Source: Ostrinia nubilalis (Eukaryota; Arthropoda; Insecta; Lepidoptera; Crambidae). From it: a DNA stretch of 64,000 nt. Both the position numbers and the translations under genes were made by a program. Below, piece after piece: positions 57,401 through 64,000 of this stretch; positions within the stretch are counted from its first letter, which is position 1; every line of letters begins with the position of its first letter. The stretch covers positions 15,634,001-15,698,000 of the forward strand of contig NC_087095.1 in NCBI RefSeq assembly GCF_963855985.1, in the 5' to 3' direction. The notes beneath the pieces were generated by a model that did not search any database, was not told the origin of the DNA, and saw only the letters and a list, made by a program, of their open reading frames with translations.

Positions 57401-60400
57401 AGGTCAAATCCAATCATTTTTCACGATATGATTCATTTGATATCGACAGAAAAATGTATAAGTCTTTTGCCACAGTGTTAACCCAGATCTGCTGGTCGTT
57501 TCTACAATCAAGTTGCAACCTTGTTCGTTCCTAGTTTGGTTCGAATTTTGCACTAGAACACGAGCGTGATATGGGAACAATAAAAAGACATCAGTTGGAT
57601 GTCTGCAGCGGCATCTATCAAATCTTTATTGCTCCAAAAGATGACAGCCCTTACAGATTATCGCTCCTCCCATCAAATTCTCCTTAGCGTATTGTAAAAA
57701 AAGATGTCATAATCGTTTACTTGGCAACCCTGACGTAGACTTGATAGCGTCTAGACTTGTCTACGACACTTGTGTCGCCTGTCGTGAAGAGTGGAAAATA
57801 ATAAAAACGGGTGGGGCCGTGCTGCAAGATCATTCGAGTAGGCGCACGGCCTTACCTATTCTCAACCATCCCATTTTCAAGAACTACATTACGTGCCGGT
57901 TACTTTTACGACTGAAAAGGATATTAGACTTCCCTTTTATAGTAATAGCCTTCTCATCCGGACTTTTTGTTTGGGTCTCGTGTGGGGTAAAAAGAAATGA
58001 TGTCTTTAATAAAATAAAACAGATGAGGAGTTTTTAGATAGGGTTGTAGTAAAGTTGTAGGAAGGACATCGATGTCGTATAGGTTTTAAAATAAATGAAG
58101 ACATCGCTCAATCGGACCAAACGATTTAATGCGGCAGCACTTTTTCATAATTCTTTCAGGTTGATTCAAGCCTGAAATGACCTATCATCAAAGGATGATG
58201 GGCATATTGGGCGTTAAACCAACAGAAACAAAAAGTATACTAAATTAAAGCATAATACTAGTACTTCATTTCATAGTATGACAACAATCCTGAAATACGC
58301 GGGGATACGGAGATAGAGGTCGTTGAATATGCAAAGTTTCCATAGTATTTCACATCACATTAGGGTAATAAAAATAGTATTAGGTCAATTAGATTGCTTT
58401 TATCGATCATATTGAGAGTATTGTATCATATCTTACTATAGATTCTATCGATTTAGTAATTATGTATACCGAATAAATCATAATCGATTATTCGATTGCA
58501 ATAATCGATTATATTGCTGAAAATAAGGAATTGAATTAACAATCAAATGATAGTAATAATGGTAATCAATAAAATCAAATACCTACCTAATCGAATTGTT
58601 AATCGATACACCGATATTTGGCAATATCGATTAATAATCGATCCGTGATCGATTTTGCGACAATACTACAACTTAACTGGTAGAAATCCCCTTGAAACAT
58701 GACTGTGTTCATGTCCTTTCTCTAAATGGTACCTAGGTATGGTCCTACGCTTATAATGTAGAACATGGTTTAAACATACCATTTGTTGGCCCCACTCCTG
58801 AACTGTTGGACATAATAATGGATAAATAACTTAATGTATTTAAAATGTAAGTAGATAAGTATATTAATTAATAATATTTTTTGTTTGCGCAATAAAGCAT
58901 CTATTACTATTACACATTATGTCAATTTCCAAGCAAACCCGGGAGTTTTTGGTAGTTATTTATATGAAAATATATTTCTGATATTAAGTCCTAACAAATA
59001 ATAGTAGTTACATTTCTGTTGGTTTTACGCCCAGATTCCATAGAAAAGTGCCCATCATCCTTTCTTAGACACACAAATAAATTATCCTATTCCTTATGTA
59101 ACCGCGTACAACTTTTCATTTGAATTTGCAGAATGTTGAATCCTTTCAATAGTTGTGCCACAAAAGCTTTGGCAGGCTCCAAATATAATTAATACCGATT
59201 CTTAACGTTTATTATTTTGAAGGGCTACCATAAGCGATACCTTTTCTTTTTTTATTATTTACATTTTGACGTTCTTAAGTGCCACTTGTGGTCTAAACTG
59301 AATAAATATTTTTGATTTTGATTTTTGAAGGTTTTACATTAGGTTTTTTCTGACCACGCTGATACTGCTATACTTTTCAAATTGCGTCAGGTGTCAAAGC
59401 TATATAATCACTAGACAGACAGTCACGTGCTGCATCGACCAGCCGCGGCCACCCTGATAGCAGCGACCACATGTCGGACATGGCCGCACGTTTGATTGCG
59501 CCCGCGCAACTAGACCAGCTGAGGCTAGATTCTAGACATTCTAGAACAATCCTTGGAGGATATAGAGTAATCACTTAGTGTTTAATGTAAAGAGGTTAAT
59601 TGTCATGTTCATAAGCTCCTGTCTTCTGAGCTTTTTGATAGTATTAATAAGAAGGTACATATTTTGATAACTGAGATAATGTTTTTCGGTTGAGATCGTC
59701 AGTTAGGTAGTTTTCTTTGTCTCTATGACATGGGTAAAAATATTTTGATTGTGCTTGTGTTGTCATTACAGGAGAAAATAAATTTTCTGGAAGCTTCCTG
59801 AAACTGACATCTTCAAACGATGTCAAGAGGATCTGTGTCAACGGCAAATTAATGAAGGGGCCGTATCAACGCTTTCTCGAGAAGCGATTAACCTTATTAC
59901 CTAATCCTCAATCACTTGGACACTGCCACTAGATCAACAGGCGGAATTGGACGCGCCGAAACTCCCAAGGCAACGGCAGTTTCCGACCCAATTAACGTGT
60001 TTACAAGACATATCTTAGGAGTTCCGTACATTAGGGACGACTGAAGGAAAAAGGTTAGGTAATTTAATATACCAACCAACATAAATATTTAAAAGATGTG
60101 GAATTTGGGAGCATCGTTTATAACTGTCTGGAAGACGCGAGGTAAACTCATAAAGGAGGATCACGTACAAGCGATCATTTACCATGTCGCTTCAATAAAG
60201 GTGCCGATGTATAAACTCCGTTCCGAGTCACGGCAAGCGTGCCGCTGTCACATAAATTATCCGACATTTTGGGAAAAACACTCTTGTAGTGTCCTCGAGT
60301 ATTGGATGTCACAAAATCTATTAATATGGCTGAAATCCTTCTCTATTACATTTTATACGTTGTAGATTATGTAGCAAAGATCATCCATAAATAAGTACAA

Positions 60401-61506
60401 CTACATCGTTCGTTTCAGCCGAAAGACGTCCACTGCTGGACAAAGGCCTCCCTCAAGGTTTTCCACAAAGACCGGTCTCTCGCCGCCCGCATCCAGGCAC
60501 CTCCCGCAAAGTATGTATGTGTAACAATAAGTAGTATGAGAATTTATCTAATTGAAATCATTGCCTACATACACACCTTAAGCAGTTCGTATCGTAACGA
60601 GCATGAGAAAATAAACTGAACTGAAAATACAAGATTCAGATAAAGCAATTTGCTGAAACTGTTATGGGAAAGCTTCCGAGCAGATGCCGTATAAACAAAT
60701 CTGCATATCATCACCATATCTGACGTAAGACTTGTTGCTTTGTCCTTAGTTTGCCCGAAATCCACTTTGCAGGATTGACAGGTTTCATAAGAATGATGAG
60801 TTTTTTCTACGTGTTAGCAAATCTCTTTTGGTGAACAACTAATACATAAATAAATACATAAAGCGAGTTATACCTACATGTATTTAGCTATTCCATTAAG
60901 TTAGAAAAGATAATACTGATAATGGGGAGTGTAGTAAAGTGGCGGATCAATGGACTTATCAAATATTCAAAGGCATTAACTTTGAAAAGGGTAGGTAGGT
61001 ATGTGTGTGGATTGATACGTCCCGAAGTTCACACAAGTTTAAAAACAGTTGGCGCATGTCAAACGGTAGTCGTGCGTTATGATGGGAGCATAAACATAAG
61101 TTTTTAAACGAGCAATTTCGACGAAACAACAATTAAGGCAGCGCACGAAACAATTAATGCTCGTCGCTAATTCGCTGTGTAATTAAACGGCTAATAATAG
61201 CTTGTAAACATGTAATTATTTAGAAACCCATTTTAGCGACAATTTTCATAATCACTATTGTTTTGGTTGTGTTGCTTTCTCTGATAATGATGTGATTCTA
61301 GTAATAATTAAATTGCGTCAAAATATTGGTTAGGTTTATAAATTATCCCTTAGTTTTCAATTTACAATCAAGAATATGCCTTAGCGATCTTATTAGAAAG
61401 TTCTTAATCATAAAACTCACTTCTCTTCTGGCGTTTCTTCTACAGGAGGAGGAGGCGCGTGCGCCGATAGGTCGGGCATCTCCACTGCCATCGTATCCAT
61501 CGCCAT
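36432..61506 (-). CDS. GDAP2: GDAP2-type CRAL-TRIO domain protein, six exons
   Basis: Exons in transcript order are 61506-61421, 43927-43774, 42633-42494, 39997-39943, 39125-38982 and 36476-36432. Sizes 86, 154, 140, 55, 144 and 45 add to 624 bases, exactly 208 codons, and every junction keeps frame. The protein (207 residues) is a Sec14/CRAL-TRIO lipid-binding-like domain with GDAP2 marks: YERLLRRARTEDLSEV, YQSGVDRLGRPVVIFIGKWF, KLLDPIVRGDYVIAYFHTL, YKKNLKAFYIVHPTFWTK and KVHSLPGVEYLYSV. GDAP2 proteins normally have an N-terminal macro domain; none is seen here. The first exon has an in-frame stop (61537) above its ATG. Hence this is either a short alternative-promoter form, with macro exons beyond 64000, or a true short paralog. 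CRAL-TRIO identity is firm; exon 1 and the exon 5 donor are less certain. Confidence 0.85.
36480..37000. repeat. GDAP2 intron 5, tandem relatives
   Basis: Two diverged copies of a stretch with CAGATTTCTCCAAAGGGTTT and AATTGGCCATGGTCGTGACA at about 36545-36660 and 36845-36960. They look like older, decayed members of the exon 5 unit linkers. Confidence 0.55.
37461..38528. mobile_element. MITE of the GTCCAATGACCCC family, copy 3, with a hAT-like insert
   Basis: Ends AGTCTGGTCTGTGAGCACG and CGTGCTCACGGACCGGGCT. Inner core is the same as at 509-639. It is split by the element at 37632-38483. Confidence 0.8.
37632..38483. mobile_element. hAT-like non-autonomous element, perfect 8-bp target duplication
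   Basis: Ends TAGGGTTTCTG and CAGAAACCCTA are inverted. GCTTGGGG flanks both (37624-37631 and 38484-38491). Subterminal regions are dense in CTCGAG on both sides. Its interior includes a Helitron 5' fragment (about 37740-37903). No ORF. Confidence 0.88.
38645..38780. mobile_element. MITE of the GTCCAATGACCCC family, copy 4, deleted
   Basis: Left end AGTCTGGTCTGTGAACACG and right inner arm GCGAGCGATAAGGATGGG kept; much of both arms is missing. It lies between two exon 5 tail copies. Confidence 0.7.
38843..38967 (-). pseudogene. Second copy of GDAP2 exon 5 tail
   Basis: Repeats exon 5 from LPGVEYLYS to EYDMT and the donor region. In the coding part it differs from exon 5 at two bases, both silent (ACG/ACC Thr and GCG/GCT Ala on the minus strand). 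It starts abruptly with no acceptor. Confidence 0.88.
38982..39125 (-). CDS. GDAP2: GDAP2 exon 5
   Basis: Acceptor TGTCCTTCCAG. Codes MMTWWFTTFMAPAIKAKVHS, then EYLYSVMARDQLELPAFVTE and YDMT. I place the donor at ACG|GTCGGT because the next exon then continues INGLHYF as in other GDAP2 proteins. This donor is weak. If it is not used, the frame ends five codons on at a TAA (38969-38967) after VGTP. Confidence 0.85.
39168..39364. mobile_element. MITE of the GTCCAATGACCCC family, intact copy (GDAP2 intron 4)
   Basis: 197 bp with long inverted arms starting AGTCTGGTCTGCGAGCACG and ending CGTGCTCACGGACCGGGCT. It lies only 43 bp from the acceptor of exon 5, upstream of the exon. Confidence 0.82.
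39400..39495. mobile_element. Two RTE 3' ends head to head
   Basis: TTTCAGCCAAATGACGTCCA (minus orientation) meets GGAAAACCTTGGAGGAGGCC (plus orientation) across GCAGCGCAGGACC. The two make an inverted pair. Confidence 0.6.
39943..39997 (-). CDS. GDAP2: GDAP2 exon 4
   Basis: Acceptor TTTTATTTACAG, donor AAA|GTAAGT. Codes YKKNLKAFYIVHPTFWTK, the conserved CRAL-TRIO stretch. Confidence 0.95.
40230..40462 (-). mobile_element. Intact 233-bp non-autonomous Helitron
   Basis: Same family and same length as 13609-13841, opposite orientation. CTAG end at 40230-40233, TCCCAACTAATATT start at 40462. Host A and T flank it. Confidence 0.85.
40630..40829. mobile_element. Harbinger-like MITE, 200 bp
   Basis: Arms of about 45 bp starting GGCCTAGAACAGACGGTGAA are inverted at the right, and TAA flanks both ends. 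No ORF. Confidence 0.82.
40830..40955. mobile_element. Small foldback next to the previous MITE
   Basis: TAAGGGTGAGTTGGACCATC is inverted as GGTACAACTCAGCCTTA. A related stretch lies near 8266-8370. Confidence 0.55.
41165..41292 (+). mobile_element. LINE 3' end with GAAGAAGAAG tail
   Basis: DRSLWRNTICGRDPHQ can be read before a stop, followed by GGGAACGAGGAAGAAGAAGA. Such ends are typical of moth RTE or related LINEs. Confidence 0.5.
41446..41495 (-). mobile_element. RTE 3' end with (ATC)n tail
   Basis: ATCATCATCATCATCATTTC, then AGGACGTTCACTGCTGAACA, as at 5204 and 6440. It abuts the farthest exon 3 tail copy. Confidence 0.65.
41495..42470 (-). repeat. Tandem array of GDAP2 exon 3 tails with donors
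   Basis: Four extra copies of about 135-160 bp lie downstream of exon 3, near 41500-41619, 42030-42165, 42166-42302 and 42303-42463. Each repeats the exon tail (CACGGTGTAGACCTCCTT, GGCGGGTGGTTGGCGGACGA on +), usually the donor, and the intron start (CTTGTAAGGCAGCACG, GCACATAAGAGCTAAGTCC). All are damaged: a one-base deletion in the nearest copy, a stop in the farthest, and deletions in the two between. None has an acceptor. The farthest is split by a MITE. Confidence 0.88.
41620..42026. mobile_element. Harbinger-like MITE inserted in the exon-tail array
   Basis: Ends AGGCTTCCACAGACCAAACG and (inverted) CGTTTGGTCTGCCCAAGGCT. TAA flanks both sides. The uninterrupted TACTCTAACTCATGCACATA in the neighbouring units shows the empty site. 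Confidence 0.8.
42494..42633 (-). CDS. GDAP2: GDAP2 exon 3 (CRAL-TRIO core)
   Basis: Acceptor CCTATTCCAG, donor CTTACAA|GTAGGT. Codes ALLYLIKLLDPIVRGDYVIA and then FSWLKEVYTVLPY. It ends in phase 2 and joins exon 4 to restore YKKNLKAF. Its 3' tail plus donor is the source of the array to the left. Confidence 0.93.
42640..43773 (-). other. GDAP2 intron 2
   Basis: No repeat or gene recognised. The ORF at 42838-43257 has no family marks. Confidence 0.45.
43774..43927 (-). CDS. GDAP2: GDAP2 exon 2 (start of CRAL-TRIO domain)
   Basis: Acceptor TTTGTTTCCAG, donor AAG|GTGAGT. Codes the YERLLRRARTEDLSEVSGIG and then LYQSGVDRLGRPVVIFIGKW blocks. Confidence 0.9.
43928..45880 (-). other. GDAP2 intron 1, right part
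   Basis: No macro-domain or other exon recognised. A few small ORFs without features. Confidence 0.4.
45885..46025 (-). mobile_element. RTE 3' end
   Basis: ATCATCATTTTAGCTACTGG, then ACGTCCACTGCTGAACAAAG, and CTGCACCCAGCGTCTTCCTG match the RTE tails elsewhere in the window. Confidence 0.65.
46080..46122. repeat. Perfect 19-bp hairpin with 5-base loop
   Basis: CAATAAAATAACTGAAAGT, loop CAGAA, then its exact complement. It also places AATAAA on both strands. Confidence 0.8.
46123..47229. other. GDAP2 intron 1, unassigned
   Basis: AT-rich, nothing recognised. Confidence 0.4.
47300..47410 (+). mobile_element. SINE 3' fragment
   Basis: AGCTTATTTAGCTTAACACA, then AGGGGCTGGATGGGACTATT, matches the tail of the SINE at 5703-5880. 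Confidence 0.5.
48037..49344. mobile_element. Terminal-inverted-repeat element with many TGGCCA motifs
   Basis: GGGCAAGTGACCCGGTTGTG is inverted as AACCGGGTCACCTGCCC, flanked by TA on both sides. Inside, TGGCCA or GGCCAAAA-type motifs recur near both ends and at 48410-48515 and 49085-49140. No transposase ORF recognised. Superfamily uncertain: TA flanks suggest mariner, while TAGGG ends would also fit hAT with a lost duplication. Confidence 0.65.
49345..51690. other. GDAP2 intron 1, unassigned
   Basis: AT-rich. Two related stretches containing AAAGGAGGAAGCA and AAACAGATTYCAGGAA near 50075-50145 and 50228-50295 hint at an old tandem duplication. Otherwise nothing recognised. Confidence 0.4.
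51835..52359 (-). pseudogene. LINE ORF2, C-terminal part
   Basis: Continues the RT in another frame (ALSTYYAYAYSWLNYGVIMW, then QKKLIRIIFN), the usual C-terminal domain of CR1/jockey-type proteins. It ends at a proper stop 95-140 bp before the microsatellite tail. Confidence 0.8.
52361..53704 (-). pseudogene. LINE ORF2, reverse transcriptase part
   Basis: 447 codons with RT motifs in order: NGFRKKRSTTLAVYKY, LLDMSKAYDKV (catalytic Asp), [29 protein letters not shown] (catalytic FADD) and FCLLGLIID. A second frameshift lies upstream near 53725 and a third near 52395-52402 in an A run. Confidence 0.9.
53801..54700 (-). pseudogene. LINE ORF2, endonuclease part
   Basis: AP-type endonuclease: YCITETWLN, VVGGDFNID, CLDLIFTNFD and GFSSHAATT. 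The family-like start ILYQNFQSLYNKRD lies upstream of the first ATG (54640) in the same frame. The frame is lost near 53810, in the linker to the RT domain. Confidence 0.82.
54714..55937 (-). CDS. LINE ORF1: PHD-like finger and coiled coil
   Basis: 407 codons, intact. The N-terminus has Cys pairs CAGC, CALC and CPAC spaced as in PHD-like fingers (residues about 5-57). Residues about 180-230 are a Glu/Gln/Asn/Leu-rich likely coiled coil, followed by a region (RKFVVYGFGERSNEREYDLH) that resembles the RNA-binding part of LINE ORF1 proteins. Expected to bind LINE RNA. Ends FRN-stop at 54714. Confidence 0.8.
   Translation of the reverse strand: MANFCAGCHRKITTREYLTCALCNKTYDLEYASVSIQRFLNTMSPNRKKKWKCPACTCKEPKGNNTNTPLRPRESDETQYNTSQSDINNVTLRRKNTNPNETLDSTDYSILGDTMCTKSTPKTGSASQPELTLENLSELISSRLKENNSSIIRDLQSTIQIEINKAIVKLKEDIKQQTTSLHKQNEALNSDIQQINTQIENLKKENNTLQREIQALEMKITSPEKQNNSEYNSRKFVVYGFGERSNEREYDLHNRIIKMFREIYNVNLLGYIEDTYWIGRNNNHNNRPLVIELLSKRMTKYIVKNNHYLQGTRISISEYLDHTELKERRAMREQMINARKNGLYAVIRNKQLYVDGKRVEWKNENNYSKNKSLNNSNNSNINRTVQEETYNTQSQQPCSGIDRTFRN
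55985..56225 (-). repeat. Tandem repeats of the LINE 5' UTR, about 70 bp, four units
   Basis: CCTCTAACGCCCTCTAGCGC and variants start near 55987, 56057, 56125 and 56197. Each carries, on the minus strand, a core like CTAGAGGGCG or CTAGATGGCG. Such tandem monomers are candidates for the LINE promoter. Confidence 0.75.
56251..59220. other. GDAP2 intron 1, unassigned
   Basis: No exon recognised. Around 58430-58640 there is an AT-rich cluster of ATCGATT motifs in both orientations, probably a decayed foldback. ORFs at 56957-57199 and 57741-58037 have no family marks. Confidence 0.4.
59226..59330 (+). repeat. Dispersed repeat, copy of the 7380-7550 type
   Basis: GGGCTACCATAAGCGATACC and AAGTGCCACTTGTGGTC, then GAATAAATATTTTTGATT. 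Confidence 0.65.
59331..60410. other. GDAP2 intron 1, unassigned
   Basis: Contains a GC-richer island at about 59385-59560 that is open on the minus strand for 65 codons. I do not recognise it and see no clear splice sites. Confidence 0.35.
60411..60505 (-). mobile_element. RTE-type LINE 3' end, type 2
   Basis: TTTCAGCCGAAAGACGTCCA, then CTGCTGGACAAAGGCCTCC, as at 4596 and 21028. Confidence 0.65.
60506..61420. other. Start of GDAP2 intron 1
   Basis: Nothing recognised beyond the exon 1 donor at its right edge. Confidence 0.45.
61421..61506 (-). CDS. GDAP2: GDAP2 candidate first coding exon
   Basis: AAAATGG start context at 61506. It codes MAMDTMAVEMPDLSAHAPPP and then an acidic EEXPEE tail, ending AA|GTGAGT at 61421. 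The two end bases plus the first base of the exon at 43927 make a Lys codon, giving EEK-YERLL. No acceptor-like sequence lies between the upstream in-frame TAG and the ATG, so it reads as a true 5' exon. Confidence 0.65.
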
Positions 61507-64000
61507 TTTGCACTGGTTTGTGTTCGTTATACCACACTATTTATTCACTATTGTCCGGACACTCATCTACTTCGTTTAAATTATAACTTTCAACTATTCT
61601 TATGACGATACTCAAAACTGTAACAGTAACATTAAATTCTGAATGAGGATTTCCTTCAGTGAAATAATGTATTTTCTGTGCTATCCGTACTTGACAATTA
61701 GTCGTTGTTTGGAGTTTAATTAAAATTAAATTTAAGTACAGCAGTAATAAATTCTCATTAAAACAAAAACCTACGTCGCTACAGTATTGTTATAATAAAA
61801 GACATTGAAGATGTTAACGACGTTTTTTAAGAAGAACCTAGTGATGCGGGAATCAGTCAACCGTGTATAATTTACGTCAACCACAATGTTAGCTCTAACC
61901 CTATGCGACACGAATGCCTTGTTAATATTTCTCGTGTAATGTAATCGCCGATGACTAAGCGTCGTCAAGTGGTACCAAGGTGAAGTATGATCCACCTAAA
62001 TGCTAAATTAAATGCACTGTAGACTCAGCTACTGAAATCGTTTTATTTCAGGAAGTGCATGCTTTGGTAACGAACAATAAAGACAGGAATGTCGAAAGTG
62101 AATGCAACTATTACGTGATGCATAGCTTGTGTATCGTAGCGTAAGCATAGTATTGTGATTTTCATGCTTTCTGCTGAAACGAGTAGGTACTCAACATCTA
62201 CAATCATGAATTTATACTATCCCAGACCGACCAATCAGGTATTACACCAGAAAATAGTAGAATTTGTCTTTCAAAAACTAGGAATAGTGACCATTTAGAG
62301 GAAGTATAATTTTTACGGAAGTGATACAACTAATCACAACCGTCAAGCAAATAAAGAATTAATTATGAAAACCAATAATGATTTGAGGTTGGTTTTCATT
62401 AATGAAGATTGCTTTCGGTTAATTTCTGTGATCACGCGTCGGTAAAACTTGTTTATTATTAGGTCGAAATTGAATCCGGTGAATTCTGGTGGTTCTTGGT
62501 CATTTCGATGTAGGTTAGCTATCGATCTTAAATCCTAAGCCGATGTAGGTAGGATTACAATCGCGAATGCAGCAGGCACTAGGCAGCCTCAGCCAGTTGC
62601 GACCAGTCCAGCCGAAGTGGAAGACACGTCAACACGTGGAAACCCTTGAAGTACCAGAACGTGACTCGGGCGCTTTAGCGTGCTCGTTAACCGCAAGTTA
62701 TGGCGTTAATCCACGGTAGCCGCCGATATCGATGCGGCATTTGCGAGGGAAACAATGGCCTAATCTAAAGGTTGCAGACTAACAGCGTTACACTAATTCC
62801 GAAAGGCCATCGCGTCTGATATTACTGGCTATTTGATGTACAGTCGATAGCACATCAAACTATAGTACGGTTGGGAAATAGCATCTATTAGATGCCTCAA
62901 TGTTTAGGTCAATGTTCTGTCCTCTGTATAATACAAAATTTTACGACTAAAGTAGAAACAACGCGAGGTGATTAGCAAAAAGTGTATTTCGCGTCATTAA
63001 TGAGATTGTCCAAGAGAGAATGGAAACAAAGGTTACCTACGGTGACTAATCTTGTAACAAAAATTCAGAAGGGCAATATCAAATCTTAGGTATACTTTGA
63101 TAAATACTATTGAGCATTTATCAGAAATCCATCAAGAGATAAAGATGAATTATGTGACAAATCGGAATCTTTGTCTTGAAATATCTGATTCTGAAATGGA
63201 ACAGCTGAAAAGGCTGTAAACAAAGACAACTAATGTTCAGGGTCATAACTAATCATGCTTAATTATTGTGAGTCAACTATATAAATAACTGAATGACTGC
63301 ACTGACCTGGTGCAGTACAATGATATCAGAACATCTCAGTGACTTGATAGCCCTCGCAGCCATTATTGCTGCTTTGTTACATGACACGGGGACGTAAATT
63401 GCGCGTATTCTCCGATCTTAGATCACAATAGGCTATCGTTGCAACGTTAGAATTATTCAAACATCTGATATGCAGATCCACACATAATGAGACAACTTGA
63501 TTTACTGAAACATGATACGATGAAACTAAAGACACGGTTAACCCTGAAACTACTCTACGTAGAAATAATAAAGAACTGGTTACTGTGAATATAAATACTT
63601 TAGCTCTACTTTAAGGCACTAATGGAAATTTTAACGTACTATCTGTTAAGACAGTAGTTTCTTATAATAACAATAAATCATACTGCAAATATGACTAATA
63701 AAAGTAATGTGACGAACTGCGTAAATAAATAGTAATGAGTATGAGTAATAAATGTGCGCAAAAGTACGTCAGTTTGCTGTTCCAAGTCAGACCGATTAAG
63801 ATTCTGTTTTTGCTTCCGTTTTTTAAATCTGATAATGCTTGACAAAAGATACTGCATTGATTGTCTATTTGCGGATTTTGCACTATTTTTGAGAATTCGA
63901 AGAATCAATTGGAAACGAATATTATATTCTTAAAATCCCCCCCAACTCGTCTGGCTAGCGTAGGGAGTGTAGGACAGAATCTTCCATTTGCTTCTGGTGA
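61507..64000. other. Upstream of GDAP2 exon 1
   Basis: No macro-domain exon, gene or repeat recognised. A TATA-like GAATAAATAG lies on the minus strand about 35 bp above the start codon. The right edge is unassigned. Confidence 0.4.

Noticed and set aside
59377..59574. Possible coding exon on minus (65 codons)
   Set aside because: Slightly GC-rich and open, but no family likeness and no clear acceptor/donor pair.

Overview
The window is animal nuclear DNA and almost certainly from a moth or butterfly. It is AT-rich, has short exons with GT-AG introns, and is full of repeat types typical of Lepidoptera: small Helitrons that start TCCYACTAATATTATAA and end GCGGAAAGCTAG, 3' ends of RTE-type LINEs, tRNA-derived SINEs and many foldback MITEs. 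I see no bacterial or viral genes. The species cannot be named from sequence alone.

Four host genes are supported. (1) The last five coding exons of CDC40/PRP17, a WD40 splicing factor, lie on + from 316 to 25563; the earlier exons are left of the window. (2) ALAS, the first enzyme of heme synthesis, is a complete intronless ORF on - (25739-27259), converging on CDC40 with 175 bp between the two stop codons. (3) A PIG-F-like GPI-anchor protein is a single + exon (30866-31600). (4) A GDAP2-type CRAL-TRIO protein lies on -. I assembled six exons from 61506 down to 36432; they join in phase into a 207-residue protein that lacks the macro domain usual for GDAP2. Its 17.5-kb first intron holds a nearly full-length CR1-like LINE (about 51.7-56.25 kb) in the same orientation, broken by three frameshifts.

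Most of the rest is mobile DNA, often nested. Clear cases are a mariner-like element in a Helitron (2371-3809), a Helitron in a Helitron (12005-13895), a MITE in a MITE (6850-7303), a jockey fragment in a hAT-like element (16739-18473) and a hAT-like element in a MITE (37461-38528). Several have exact target-site duplications, which fix their ends.

The most unusual signal is repeated tandem copying of exon 3' tails together with their splice donors. It occurs at CDC40 exon 316-470 (three copies), GDAP2 exon 3 (five copies) and GDAP2 exon 5 (two long copies plus several short ones). The extra copies lie downstream in the following intron and lack a recognisable acceptor. In the best copies all exon differences are synonymous (6 of 6 in CDC40, 2 of 2 in GDAP2 exon 5). 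In two of the three cases the repeated unit also carries the same MITE family next to the donor. This could be real MITE-linked exon-tail amplification, exchange between diverged alleles, or local false duplication in the assembly.
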